Source of the DNA: CAVTLG01 sp963735495
GTDB taxonomy: Bacteria > Chloroflexota > Ktedonobacteria > Ktedonobacterales > Ktedonobacteraceae
Length of the DNA stretch: 64,000 bases
Assembly: GCA_963735495.1 (NCBI GenBank)
Contig: CAVTLG010000014.1
Coordinates: forward strand, 496,001 to 560,000
Reading direction: 5' to 3'
Every line of letters starts with the position of its first letter. The stretch's first letter is position 1. The position numbers were made by a program, and so were the translations under genes. Below the pieces are notes generated by a model, which was not told the DNA's origin, made no database searches, and worked only from the letters and a program-made list of their open reading frames with translations. This document shows, one piece after another, positions 9,427-17,563 of the stretch.

Positions 9427-10641
9427 ATGGCGAAAACAAAGCGCAAATCTCCATCGACGGCGCAGCAGCGTGCACAGGCGCAGTCAAAGAATGCTCAACC
9501 CGCAGTATCGGTAGCAACGAGCGAGCGTGCACAGGCACAGTCAAAGGATGCTCAAGCCACAGCATCAGTAGCAGCCAGCGAGCGTAAGCAGGCGCAGTCA
9601 AAGAATGCTCAGTCTACAGCAGCAGCAGCAGCAGCCAGTGAGCGCGTGCAAGACGGCCCATCAACGAAGCTCTCTGCGGCGCAACAGCGTGAACGCGAGC
9701 GCGAGAAACTGCGCGAGAAAAGTGCTCGAACGTCGTCACGTCGTCGCTATACGCGGCAGCGTACCTGGTACCAGAATCCACTATTTATCGTCATCAGCGT
9801 GCTGGTCGTCGTCGCCGTGGTGGTTGGTATCTTTTTCGCGGTCTCAAGCAATCAGACGTCGACGAAGGCAGTTGTCAGTTCAAGTACTGACCAGACGGTG
9901 CTGAAAGAAGTTACCTCTGTCAGTGCACAGGTGGCCTCTGACGTAGGTACAGGCGGTGTCAGTAACATTGTGACTGCGACCACGGGTGGGAAGTCAATTT
10001 TAAAAGATTCGAGCGGTAAACCGGTGGTTTTCTACTATGGAGCAGAATATTGTCCGTATTGCGCGGCCCAACGCTGGTCTATGGTTGTCGCCCTCAGCCG
10101 CTTTGGGACTTTCACTGCGTTGCCGGAGATGGCCTCTACCAGCACGGATGTGGACCCGAATACTCCTACCTTTACCTTTTTAGGCAGCAAGTATACCAGT
10201 TCGTACATTGATTTCTCGCCCCTGGAGGCTGAGGACCGTAGCGGGAATACACTGCAAAGCCCCAACGCTAGCGAGCAGACGATCATACAGGAATATAGTG
10301 TGACCGGTTTTCCTTTCATTGACTTTGCGGATCAGTTCACAGTTTCTAGTCCAATGTACGATGCGAGTATTCTGCAAGGTCTTTCACAAAAGCAGGTCGC
10401 CAGCCAGCTCTCGGACTCCAATTCGAATATCACGAAGAATATAGTGGGTGCCGCAAATTATATGACGGCTGCTATCTGTATTGCGACTGATAATATGCCT
10501 GCCAGCGCCTGTTCCGCGAATCCAATACCGGCTATTGAGCAAACCCTTGTGACTGGTACAAGCTATGCTCCAGCCTCTGGGCTGCCAGCTAGCAATGTAG
10601 CGGATATGCCTTCTGCTCTGGCACTAACACGGCCAGATTGA
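9427..10641 (+). CDS. DUF929 family thioredoxin-like membrane-anchored protein
   Basis: The protein has 404 residues. The first 95 or so are a charged, Ala/Gln/Ser/Lys-rich region with three or four imperfect repeats of an AQAQSKNAQ-type unit. One transmembrane helix follows (PLFIVISVLVVVAVVVGIFF), then a long exported domain. That domain holds VVFYYGAEYCPYCAAQRW with a CPYC pair in thioredoxin-like context, and the rest matches DUF929. A disulfide or peroxide role outside the membrane is likely but unproven. The start at 9427 has AAGGATG just upstream. It converges on the zinc-ribbon gene at 10713 across a strong hairpin. Confidence 0.8.
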   Translation: MAKTKRKSPSTAQQRAQAQSKNAQPAVSVATSERAQAQSKDAQATASVAASERKQAQSKNAQSTAAAAAASERVQDGPSTKLSAAQQREREREKLREKSARTSSRRRYTRQRTWYQNPLFIVISVLVVVAVVVGIFFAVSSNQTSTKAVVSSSTDQTVLKEVTSVSAQVASDVGTGGVSNIVTATTGGKSILKDSSGKPVVFYYGAEYCPYCAAQRWSMVVALSRFGTFTALPEMASTSTDVDPNTPTFTFLGSKYTSSYIDFSPLEAEDRSGNTLQSPNASEQTIIQEYSVTGFPFIDFADQFTVSSPMYDASILQGLSQKQVASQLSDSNSNITKNIVGAANYMTAAICIATDNMPASACSANPIPAIEQTLVTGTSYAPASGLPASNVADMPSALALTRPD

Positions 10642-10670
10642 ACGCAGAGTCTAGCTCTTACTCATAAAGA

Positions 10671-10706
10671 AGAGGCACCGCTCGAAGAAATACGAGCGGT
10701 GCCTCT
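10671..10706. terminator. Bidirectional terminator hairpin
   Basis: AGAGGCACCGCTCG (10671-10684) pairs perfectly with CGAGCGGTGCCTCT (10693-10706) across an eight-base loop. It sits in the 71-base gap between two convergent genes. Only short A/T stretches flank it. Confidence 0.8.
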
Positions 10707-10712
10707 CCTAAC

Positions 10713-12038
10713 TTAGACGCTAGTACTGGGAACTGTGTCGGGCGCCTGGTCGATCTCTACACTGCTAAATGTGGCGATGACGCCATTAGAGGTGTTGCCA
10801 TTTTCCGCGAAGAGAAAGGCGCTACCGGTACTGAAGTCCGTATCGGTAATTGTTTGCAGGTGAGTATTGTTGATATACAGGGCGATGGTAGATCCCTTCA
10901 TGATGACCTGCATGGTATTGGCGGTGCCCTTTTCATTGACGGAAGATGAAGTTGTTGGCTCGACAAGCTCTGTCGCCACGTTTTGTTGATTGCTCCCGGC
11001 TGTTACTTTGGCAATGTCGTAGCTGCCATCCCCGTAAATGTCAAAGTAGTATCCGATGTATCCATCATTGCTCTGTCCGGCGCGTAGCAGAAGGCCCGCG
11101 CTATCGTTTTCATCACCCTGGATCAGGGTAAAGGCGGTTGTCGCCGCAAAGTCGTTATAGGATTGTTTTGTTGGTATTTGCATAGGGTAGACTCTTTTGT
11201 TGGCTTCTTGCAACGTGAGTATATTGTTAGCTATCGAGCTACTGAAACCTTTATCATTTGTCACATCCCAATTGTTACTATTGTTGGCAAATTTATCGAC
11301 GAATAATGGCTGGACTGTTGGCTGAGCTGTTGCTTTTCCTGGTGTGGCAGTAGACGTATTGTTGGTGGTAGAATGGTTGTTCAAATTTAAGGCGAAGATA
11401 CCACTTGCGGCACAGATCACCAGGACCACTGCCGCCACAGCTAGAAGCACGATGAGCCAGGTCTTTGGACCTTTCTTAGATTGCAGTGGAGGCTGTGGAA
11501 GTGGGGGGATGCTGTTGTAGTTGCCAACTTGTGGTTGCATTCCATACATCCCAGGATCACCCGGGTAGCCCCCCGCTGAGGAATTAGGGTTGTATCCAGG
11601 TTGAGCGTTAGGATTGGGATTGTAAGCAGGTGTAGTACTGGAGTTATATCCAGGTTGAGCGTTAAGATTAGGATTGTAAGCGGGGGTGGTATATCCAGAT
11701 TGAGCGTTAAGATTAGGATTGTAAGCGGGTGTAGTACTGGGCGTGGTATATCCAGGTTGAGCATTAGGATTAGGATTATAAGTTGGTGCGGAATTGGGAT
11801 TGTATCCTGGCGGCGGTGGCGGAAATGCTTGCCCTTGTGGTCCATAGTTCGTTGACCCATAAGGCGATGGAGCATCTGCATAACCACTATTCCCAACGTT
11901 GGGAGACGAACCTGCCGCTCGTTGTGTTGGATCAATGCTGGATGGTTCTATATAGGGTGTTCCACAGTTGCCGCAAAATTGCTCGCCAGATGCTAATGGC
12001 GTATGACATAACGAGCATATACGTGTGGGGGTACTCAT
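10713..12038 (-). CDS. Zinc-ribbon membrane protein with NPN-rich repeats and an exported domain
   Basis: The 441-residue protein begins with a zinc ribbon (CSLCHTPLASGEQFCGNCG: two CxxC pairs at about residues 8-26). Residues 60-180 are proline/asparagine-rich and contain at least five near-identical AYNPNPNAQPGY units. One transmembrane helix follows (LIVLLAVAAVVLVICAASG), then about 220 exported residues with FVDKFANNSNNWDV and SAGLLLRAG, resembling the concanavalin-like fold of family-16/DUF1080-type proteins. A ligand-binding role at the cell surface is plausible. A GGAG site precedes the ATG at 12038. The repeat DNA is a likely source of length variation. Confidence 0.75.
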   Translation of the reverse strand: MSTPTRICSLCHTPLASGEQFCGNCGTPYIEPSSIDPTQRAAGSSPNVGNSGYADAPSPYGSTNYGPQGQAFPPPPPGYNPNSAPTYNPNPNAQPGYTTPSTTPAYNPNLNAQSGYTTPAYNPNLNAQPGYNSSTTPAYNPNPNAQPGYNPNSSAGGYPGDPGMYGMQPQVGNYNSIPPLPQPPLQSKKGPKTWLIVLLAVAAVVLVICAASGIFALNLNNHSTTNNTSTATPGKATAQPTVQPLFVDKFANNSNNWDVTNDKGFSSSIANNILTLQEANKRVYPMQIPTKQSYNDFAATTAFTLIQGDENDSAGLLLRAGQSNDGYIGYYFDIYGDGSYDIAKVTAGSNQQNVATELVEPTTSSSVNEKGTANTMQVIMKGSTIALYINNTHLQTITDTDFSTGSAFLFAENGNTSNGVIATFSSVEIDQAPDTVPSTSV

Positions 12039-12270
12039 AATTGCGATCTCCTACCTTCCATGTTTCGCGTAGAGTTGTTTGGCCCAGTGTTTAAATTAAT
12101 ATTTTTCAATACGAGGTTGAAAAACAACGTAGGATGTAATTCGTTCCCGATAGTACTAGTATAACCTGAATCTATCTTGAGCGCTATGATGTATTTCATA
12201 GTTATGGTGCGCGCAGGGAAAAATAGGCGCGTTTTTTCTCTCGCTACAAATGCTCTCCGCTCAAACGAAG

Positions 12271-12310
12271 AAAAACCCCACAGACTGGAGATGATCCAAG
12301 TCTATGGGGG
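12271..12310 (-). terminator. Intrinsic terminator of the HTH gene
   Basis: On the minus strand CCCCCATAGACTT (12310-12298) pairs with AGTCTGTGGGG (12286-12276), and TTTTT follows at 12275-12271. It lies 34 bases after the stop of the HTH gene. Confidence 0.75.
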
Positions 12311-12343
12311 GTAGCTATACCTTGCGATCAGAGACTTGCTGTC

Positions 12344-12538
12344 TTAGTCCGTGGTTGGCTGCACATTGCCACCAATGACCCGATCTAGCGTTTCGCGTTT
12401 GATACGATAGGCCTGTCTTGTGTTGACATGGGGCAAAACTACGGCCTCTAGTGCCCCCTGTTTGACCCATCGGCGCACTGTGGTGTCATCGACACGCAGG
12501 ATATCGGCAACTTCCGATACAGTTAAAAGATCACTCAT
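12344..12538 (-). CDS. Excisionase-like helix-turn-helix protein
   Basis: This 64-residue protein is almost entirely one winged-helix/MerR-like HTH of the excisionase family: LLTVSEVADILRVDDTTVRR followed by WVKQGALEAVVLP and YRIKRETLDRVI. Such proteins bind DNA as small regulators; the name does not imply a nearby phage here. I chose the ATG at 12538 because GGGAG lies eight bases upstream. A similar 64-residue protein is encoded at 42092-42286, so this is a small paralogous family in the genome. An intrinsic terminator follows directly, so it is probably transcribed alone. Confidence 0.85.
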   Translation of the reverse strand: MSDLLTVSEVADILRVDDTTVRRWVKQGALEAVVLPHVNTRQAYRIKRETLDRVIGGNVQPTTD

Positions 12539-12559
12539 TGTTTTTACTCCCTTATCCAA

Positions 12560-13237
12560 ATTACGCCAGAATAGTGCTCTATTGGTTACAGAGCGTCGTA
12601 CCAGGCTACAACATTATGCAAAAACTCTGGAGAAGCCTGCATAAGATTATGTTGTGTAGACATTGTATAACATTGTAACGCATTTGTAAAGGAATATTAC
12701 ACAGAAATCACGAAGAGGACCCGTGTCGGAATTTTTCGTCTGTGGAAGACAGAAGTTATCATCCTGTGTAAGAGACGGAGAAGTCCCGGAAGTCCTTCAG
12801 CAGGGGAAACTGTTTCTCTCAGATAGAAAGCGTATTGGGGGTCATTTTACAGAACTTTGTGTTGGTCGTCAAGCAGCTTTGGGATAGCAGGCAGAGGTCT
12901 TGCAAGGTTGTGTAGCGAGATCCAACCTATTTTGGCCTCTTGTACATACTGCAAGCTTTACTATACAGCTCAATAGGCAGCCTGTTCCTCATGCGCGATA
13001 ACGGCACTGATTGCACTGCCTGGTTCCTCTATTTTCCCTGTTATGCGGCAGGAGAGGCGTATGAAAACTGGTTAGTAACATGCAATGGCACGCTCTGAAA
13101 ATGTTTAACACAGTTTTACACCTACCCACAAGTCCTATCTAGGGACATTTTCTATTGACGGCAGCTCTGCTGATAGATACACTACGTGAGAAGGTATGCG
13201 GCATCGGCCAACAGATGACGTCTAACAAGGGGGATGT
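12560..13237. other. Intergenic region, no gene seen
   Basis: About 680 bases separate the divergent HTH and kinase-like genes. I see no open frame with a ribosome site, no strong inverted repeat and no tRNA-like fold. It should hold the two promoters. Near the HTH gene, GTTGTGTAGACATTGTATAACATTGTAACG (read in two halves around 12650-12680) contains a TATAAC box but no convincing -35. Confidence 0.5.
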
Positions 13238-14566
13238 ATGTCAGTAATTGTAGACCAGTTCGTCGGAAAGACATTAGGAAAGTATCAACTGCGGCAACTT
13301 CTTGGACAGGGAAATTTGACTGCTGTCTATGCGGCGCACCCTTATGGGCAAGGTCAGCCGGTGATGCTGACTATTTTTATGCTTCCTCAAGCATGCACCG
13401 GGAGTGCGCGTGAGCGTTTTATGCAACGTTTTACGCAAGAAGCTGCGCGTTTACTCAAGTTGAACCATCCACATGTGGTGTCTGTCTATGATTTTGGTGA
13501 GCAGGATGGCTATCCCTATCTGGTAACACCGTTGGGTGAAGGGTACTCGCTGGCAACAGTGTTAAAGCAGTATACTCGTTGTACTCCAGCTCAAACATTG
13601 GAACTCCTGAAGCAGATTGCTCCTGGCCTTGACTATGTCCATGAACAGGGTATGGTGCATGGCTCGTTAAAGCCCTCAAATATTTTGCTGGACACCAATC
13701 GCCACGTACAGATCGCTGGTTTCGGGCTTGCCAGTTTGCTGGAGATGCGCGGTATTGGCTCTGTCAAACACTCTCATCCTCACCTGTTCAATGTGGCAGG
13801 CACGTTTCTGACCAGTTCCGAGTACGTTGCCCCTGAGGTTGTATCGGGATCTCCTGCGGATGCACGTGCAGATATTTATGCGCTGGGGATTATTTTATTT
13901 GAAATGCTCAGCGGGCGTCCGCCTTTTGTGGGGGATGATCCGTTCGCGCTGGCTCTACAGCATGTAGAGCGGGGTATACCTTCACTCCAGGATGTGTATC
14001 CTGATGGGCCTACTGCCCTGGATCTCGTGCTACAACGAGCGCTTGAGCGCGATCCAGAACGGCGTGTCGCCTCTGCCGGGAAGCTGTTACGGCTCTTTGA
14101 GCGTACCATGGATGTTTTGCAGAAGGCGTCACAGTCCCAGGTGATGGTACAGCTACCGAATGCGCAGCCAACCGTTGTGAGCTGGGTAGGCAATGAGGCA
14201 GAAACCTCTGCGCAGTGGCGAGGTGAACCAACATTCACGACAACTCGTATGCCTGTGCCTGCTGCTCAGACCATGCTGGATGTGCAGCCTATGGCCGCGC
14301 CTGTGGAACAAAATCGTCGGCTGCAAGCCCCACTCCCTACGGCGACTGACCAGATCATACTGGCAGGTCCCATGGCTATGCCGTATAGTGCCTTAGCGCC
14401 GGCCAACGCGAATCTCAGACAGCCAGAGCCGCCCTTTGATCCTTTGGCCTGGTCCTCGGTTGGTCCTGTTGGGCCACCAATGGCAACTTCTGGCACCTTC
14501 AATGCATCGCAGAAGCCGCAGGCCAGACCGCAAAATCAACTGGCAAAAAACGTCGCGGTATGGTGA
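13238..14566 (+). CDS. Serine/threonine protein kinase-fold protein, probable pseudokinase
   Basis: The 442-residue protein has a clear kinase domain in the first 290 residues: glycine loop LLGQGNLTAVYAA (21-33), an EAARLLKL alpha-C helix, VMSEYVAPE-like SSEYVAPEV, and DARADIYALGIILFEMLSG. The three key catalytic positions are all changed. The VAIK lysine is Thr45 (VMLTIFML), the HRD triplet is H141-G142-S143 (MVHGSLKPSN), and the DFG aspartate is Gly161 (IAGFGLAS). It should not transfer phosphate by the normal mechanism, though it may bind nucleotide or partners. Residues 290-442 are low complexity with no clear transmembrane helix. Its stop overlaps the start of the Rieske gene, so the two products are probably made together. 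Confidence 0.85.
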   Translation: MSVIVDQFVGKTLGKYQLRQLLGQGNLTAVYAAHPYGQGQPVMLTIFMLPQACTGSARERFMQRFTQEAARLLKLNHPHVVSVYDFGEQDGYPYLVTPLGEGYSLATVLKQYTRCTPAQTLELLKQIAPGLDYVHEQGMVHGSLKPSNILLDTNRHVQIAGFGLASLLEMRGIGSVKHSHPHLFNVAGTFLTSSEYVAPEVVSGSPADARADIYALGIILFEMLSGRPPFVGDDPFALALQHVERGIPSLQDVYPDGPTALDLVLQRALERDPERRVASAGKLLRLFERTMDVLQKASQSQVMVQLPNAQPTVVSWVGNEAETSAQWRGEPTFTTTRMPVPAAQTMLDVQPMAAPVEQNRRLQAPLPTATDQIILAGPMAMPYSALAPANANLRQPEPPFDPLAWSSVGPVGPPMATSGTFNASQKPQARPQNQLAKNVAVW

Positions 14567-15138
14567 GCAGACGAACGGTGTTAGCAGCCAGTGGGGGCCT
14601 TGTTGTGGCCGGAGTTCTGGTCGCCAATCACTTCAAACTGCTGCATGCGTTTCCAGAGGTGGGCGTAAGTCAGACTGGAGGAGCGCAGGCGGACCCGATG
14701 TCAGCTGCGAAACCACAGGCAAAGTCGACGGCGAAACCGCAAGCAAAGGCGATGGCGAAACCACAGGCAAAGGCCACAGCGAAGCCGCAAGCAAAGGCGA
14801 CGGCGAAGCCGACCACACAGCCTAAAACGCAGGGAACTGTTGTAGCTAAAACCAGCCTGGCGAAAAACACATCTCAGACTTTTGTGAACCCGGCAGACCA
14901 GCAGGGTAGCATCCTGGTTCATCTCTCTAGTGGGACGTTTGTGGCCTACGAAAGTGCCTGTACCCACCAGGGCGTGACTGTCTATTATGATACAACCACG
15001 CAAATACTGGTCTGCCCCAGGCACAACGCGATGTTTGATCCTGCGAACAATGCCAAGGTCCTGAGTGGCCCTGCTCCTTCTCCTTTGAAAGCAGTGGCGT
15101 TACAGGTCAATGCAGATGGGACCATTTCAGTGCTCTAA
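14560..15138 (+). CDS. Rieske 2Fe-2S protein with export signal and Lys/Ala/Pro repeat linker
   Basis: The 192-residue protein starts MVSRRTVLAASGGLVVAG, a twin-Arg-like signal or anchor that would place the domain outside the membrane. Residues 50-85 are a repeated AKPQAKAT-type linker. The Rieske domain carries both ligand pairs, C134-T-H136 and C152-P-R-H155 (ACTHQG and CPRHNAMFD), so the cluster should form. Such small soluble Rieske proteins pass electrons. The ATG lies inside the last codons of the pseudokinase gene (ATGGTGA at 14560-14566), which argues for coupled translation and a joint function. The repeat DNA favours slippage. Confidence 0.85.
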   Translation: MVSRRTVLAASGGLVVAGVLVANHFKLLHAFPEVGVSQTGGAQADPMSAAKPQAKSTAKPQAKAMAKPQAKATAKPQAKATAKPTTQPKTQGTVVAKTSLAKNTSQTFVNPADQQGSILVHLSSGTFVAYESACTHQGVTVYYDTTTQILVCPRHNAMFDPANNAKVLSGPAPSPLKAVALQVNADGTISVL

Positions 15139-15345
15139 AACAGTCTAAGTTCGTCAACTGGCACCTTTTACGCGGGGATTAGGTAAACCGCCTGATTTAT
15201 TCGATGCTGTGTGCGTGCAGTGTTACTTCGTGGCTCCTTCAGACGTGTTTGCTATAGCGATAATGCTCTATACCGTGCGTCTGTTTCGGTATAATCCCCC
15301 CTCTTGCTCCTGGCAAGAGGCCATTGAGTTCGTAGGAGGAAAAGC

Positions 15346-15903
15346 ATGCAAGCAATGACGAACCCTCAAACCTCTCAACAGTCCTGGTGGCTACTGGGGT
15401 TACGCGGTGTACTCGCGATCCTTTTTGGCCTGGTTGCGCTCATCTGGCCTGGTGAGACCCTCTTTGTACTCGTAGTGCTTTTCGGTGCGTACATTCTGAT
15501 AGACGGTATTATTAGTGTTGTGGTCGCTATACGGGAGCACGATGTCTTTCGCCATTGGTGGGTATTGCTCATAGAAGGACTCGTAGGCATTGCTGTCGGC
15601 TTGATCACCTTTTTTTGGCCGGCGATTACCGCTCTGGTGCTGCTGTTTTTAATTGCCATCTGGGCTATTTTAACCGGTATCTTTGAGATTGGAGCTGCCT
15701 TCTCGGGACGCGCTGGCATGGGACAAGAGTGGGCTCTAGGTATCGCTGGTGTTCTCTCCGTTATATTGGGGATATTGCTGCTCATTCGGCCAGGTGCGGG
15801 ACTTTTAACGATTATCTGGCTCGTGGGCATCTACGCTATCGTGTTTGGGATACTCTTCATCGTGCGTGCTTTTCAGCATCGCAGCCTCCTGTCTGCTCTA
15901 TAG
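15346..15903 (+). CDS. HdeD-family (DUF308) membrane protein
   Basis: This 185-residue protein has six hydrophobic helices arranged as repeated pairs, with the family marks GVLAILFGLVALIWPGETL, LVGIAVGLITFFWPAITAL and GVLSVILGILLLIRPGAG (each an LxGIxxxxWP-type unit). HdeD proteins are linked to acid resistance in enterobacteria; the function in this lineage is unknown. The ATG at 15346 follows GTAGGAGGAAA, a strong ribosome site. The ATG at 15355 is an in-frame alternative. A perfect palindrome lies just downstream. Confidence 0.85.
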   Translation: MQAMTNPQTSQQSWWLLGLRGVLAILFGLVALIWPGETLFVLVVLFGAYILIDGIISVVVAIREHDVFRHWWVLLIEGLVGIAVGLITFFWPAITALVLLFLIAIWAILTGIFEIGAAFSGRAGMGQEWALGIAGVLSVILGILLLIRPGAGLLTIIWLVGIYAIVFGILFIVRAFQHRSLLSAL

Positions 15904-15928
15904 TACGGTCTATGTGTCATTTTGCACC

Positions 15929-15974
15929 GTTTCATGACATAAAATACTTTTATAAACATTTTATGTCATGAAAC
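15929..15974. repeat. Perfect 17-bp inverted repeat downstream of the HdeD-like gene
   Basis: GTTTCATGACATAAAAT (15929-15945) is repeated as its exact complement at 15958-15974 with a 12-base loop. It is AT-rich and lacks a following T run on the plus strand, so it may be a weak terminator, a protein-binding site or the end of a small element. It lies 26 bases after the stop codon. Confidence 0.7.
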
Positions 15975-16030
15975 AGGAAGTAGCTGTTTTCGAAATTTGG
16001 CAAAAGGCAACTGTTCAGGTACCGTGGGGG

Positions 16031-16157
16031 CTCGCGTAGGGGCCGAGCCAAGACCTTTTTTGGTGGCCCATCTGCCGCGTTGGACGAGGGAAAAAGGTCT
16101 TGGCGACCCTTGCGGTTGTCCACGGTGGGCCGCCGCAAGGGATTGTCCCTACGCGAG
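16031..16157. repeat. MITE-like intergenic element with 11-bp terminal inverted repeats
   Basis: The element begins CTCGCGTAGGG (16031-16041) and ends with the exact complement (16147-16157). Inside, GCCAAGACCTTTT at 16047-16059 pairs with AAAAGGTCTTGGC at 16092-16104, giving a long stem. No open frame is present. The inner stem recurs at 34623-34678, and the end sequence recurs near 55683 and 56583, so this is one full member of a dispersed family. Confidence 0.75.
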
Positions 16158-16299
16158 TACACACCTACCTGAATAGTTACGACAAAAGTTCGGGATGGCT
16201 CATTTGTTAGACCTGGTTTTATAGTGCTTTATGGCAGATTTTTTAGGCCATAGATCCTTTGCCTCCTCTCCAGCAATCCGAGTGAGTAGAAATCAAACA

Positions 16300-17236
16300 T
16301 TATCGACCAGTGACATCGTGCAGGTAGTTGGTAATCGGCTCTTGAGCGATGTTCCCGCCGGTCAGACCAATGTAGCCGTCGGGGCGGACCAGGACCAGCG
16401 CATTCCCAGAAACGCCATAAGCGCGGTGAACCTGCTCATCAGTATCGAGCAGCATCTGTTCGGTAGAGGCGCCTGTGTTATCCGGTCGTGCGATGATATA
16501 GGTGTGTAGAACGCCATCATAGGTAGCGGGTAGCTGCGGCGTGGGCTGGTCGCCGAAGGCAAGCAGTGTGAAGTGTGTGCCATGGAAGAGATCGAAGAGC
16601 CGGATCTGCTCAGCGCTTCCGGCGCGGGTGCAGAGGGCGTCAGGGGCGCGATCCCCGGCGCGAATGCCAGTCGTGTCGTCGAGGTCGTGCGCCAGCGAAC
16701 TGCCCCGGTAGGTAATGCTGAGCTGGGAAGGATCGGCGAAGACCTCCTTGCCGGAGACGAGTGTGGTGAAGGCCTGGCTGAAATCGCGTTGGAACTCTCG
16801 GTGGCGAAGGGATGTTGTAGCCAGTAAAGTTGAGCAGTTGCGTGCCCAATTCCACCTGCTGATTGTAGGATGCCAACCGTTCGCGCAGCACGGCCTCGGT
16901 ATGCTCCTGGTTGATCATGAGGATTGGACGATAGGGAGGCGGCACAGGTGGGAAAAGAGACGCTGGATTGGTTTCGTGCACCAACTTGCCCTGGTCATAG
17001 GTACGTGTAGGCGCCAGACCTTCGTCATAGGAAAAAAGGGCTTCGAGAATACCCAGGTCCTCAAAGACTTGCTGCGTGCGCAGGCTGATGCCTCTACCGC
17101 GTGTTCCAACCTGATAGGTTGGTGACTGTTCAATAATGCGGCAAGTCACGCCGCGTCGGGCGAGGTCGATAGCGAGCGTCAGGCCCACTGGCCCTGCTCC
17201 AACCACGAGAACATCGATCATCGATGGAGTGTCCAT
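16300..17236 (-). pseudogene. FAD-dependent aromatic-ring monooxygenase with internal deletion
   Basis: The N-terminal part is a normal class-A flavin monooxygenase: MIDVLVVGAGPVGLTLAIDL (FAD GxGxxG) and RGISLRTQQVFEDLG, through LLNFTGYN. Immediately after about residue 147, sequence from near the C-terminal third appears in another frame (REFQRDFSQAFTTLV, then GIRAGDRAPDA, LVLVRPDGYIGLTGG) and ends at TAA 16302-16300. The middle of the protein, roughly 150-200 residues including the DG motif region, is missing. The deletion also shifted the frame, so the current frame ends at 16640. Members oxidise phenols or polyketides; this copy cannot be active. Confidence 0.85.
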
Positions 17237-17563
17237 ACTCTTGTTCTCCTTCTTGCATAGTGTTGTTCACAAGCTTTTTTGTTCTTGTGCTCTTAGTTTA
17301 GGGCAACAAAGGCAAATTGTCTTTACCCAAAAGGTACTGTAAGGAGGTATTTTGCAGGGAGTTAGGGCAGATGAAGTTCGCGGGCGCGAGCGAGCGCCTG
17401 GGTGCGGTTGGCTTTTTTTGATCAGCGTAGGTGATGGCAAAAAAGAAGTTGGAGCGAACACATCCAACTCTTCGTGTTAATGATTGTGATATAACACTTA
17501 GTGGAAGCCCAATGAACAGCATTCCATCACATAACGATCCATTGAAGAGGAGAGAGTTTCAAT
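17237..17563. other. Intergenic region between divergent genes, nothing clear
   Basis: This 327-base stretch should hold the promoters of the deleted monooxygenase and pgi. I see no gene or strong repeat; a purine-rich GAAGAGGAGAGAG just before 17564 is the pgi ribosome site. Confidence 0.5.

Noticed and set aside
11540..11800. Tandem repeats resembling a small CRISPR or VNTR array
   Set aside because: They are in-frame NPN repeats of the zinc-ribbon protein, with no regular non-repeated spacers.
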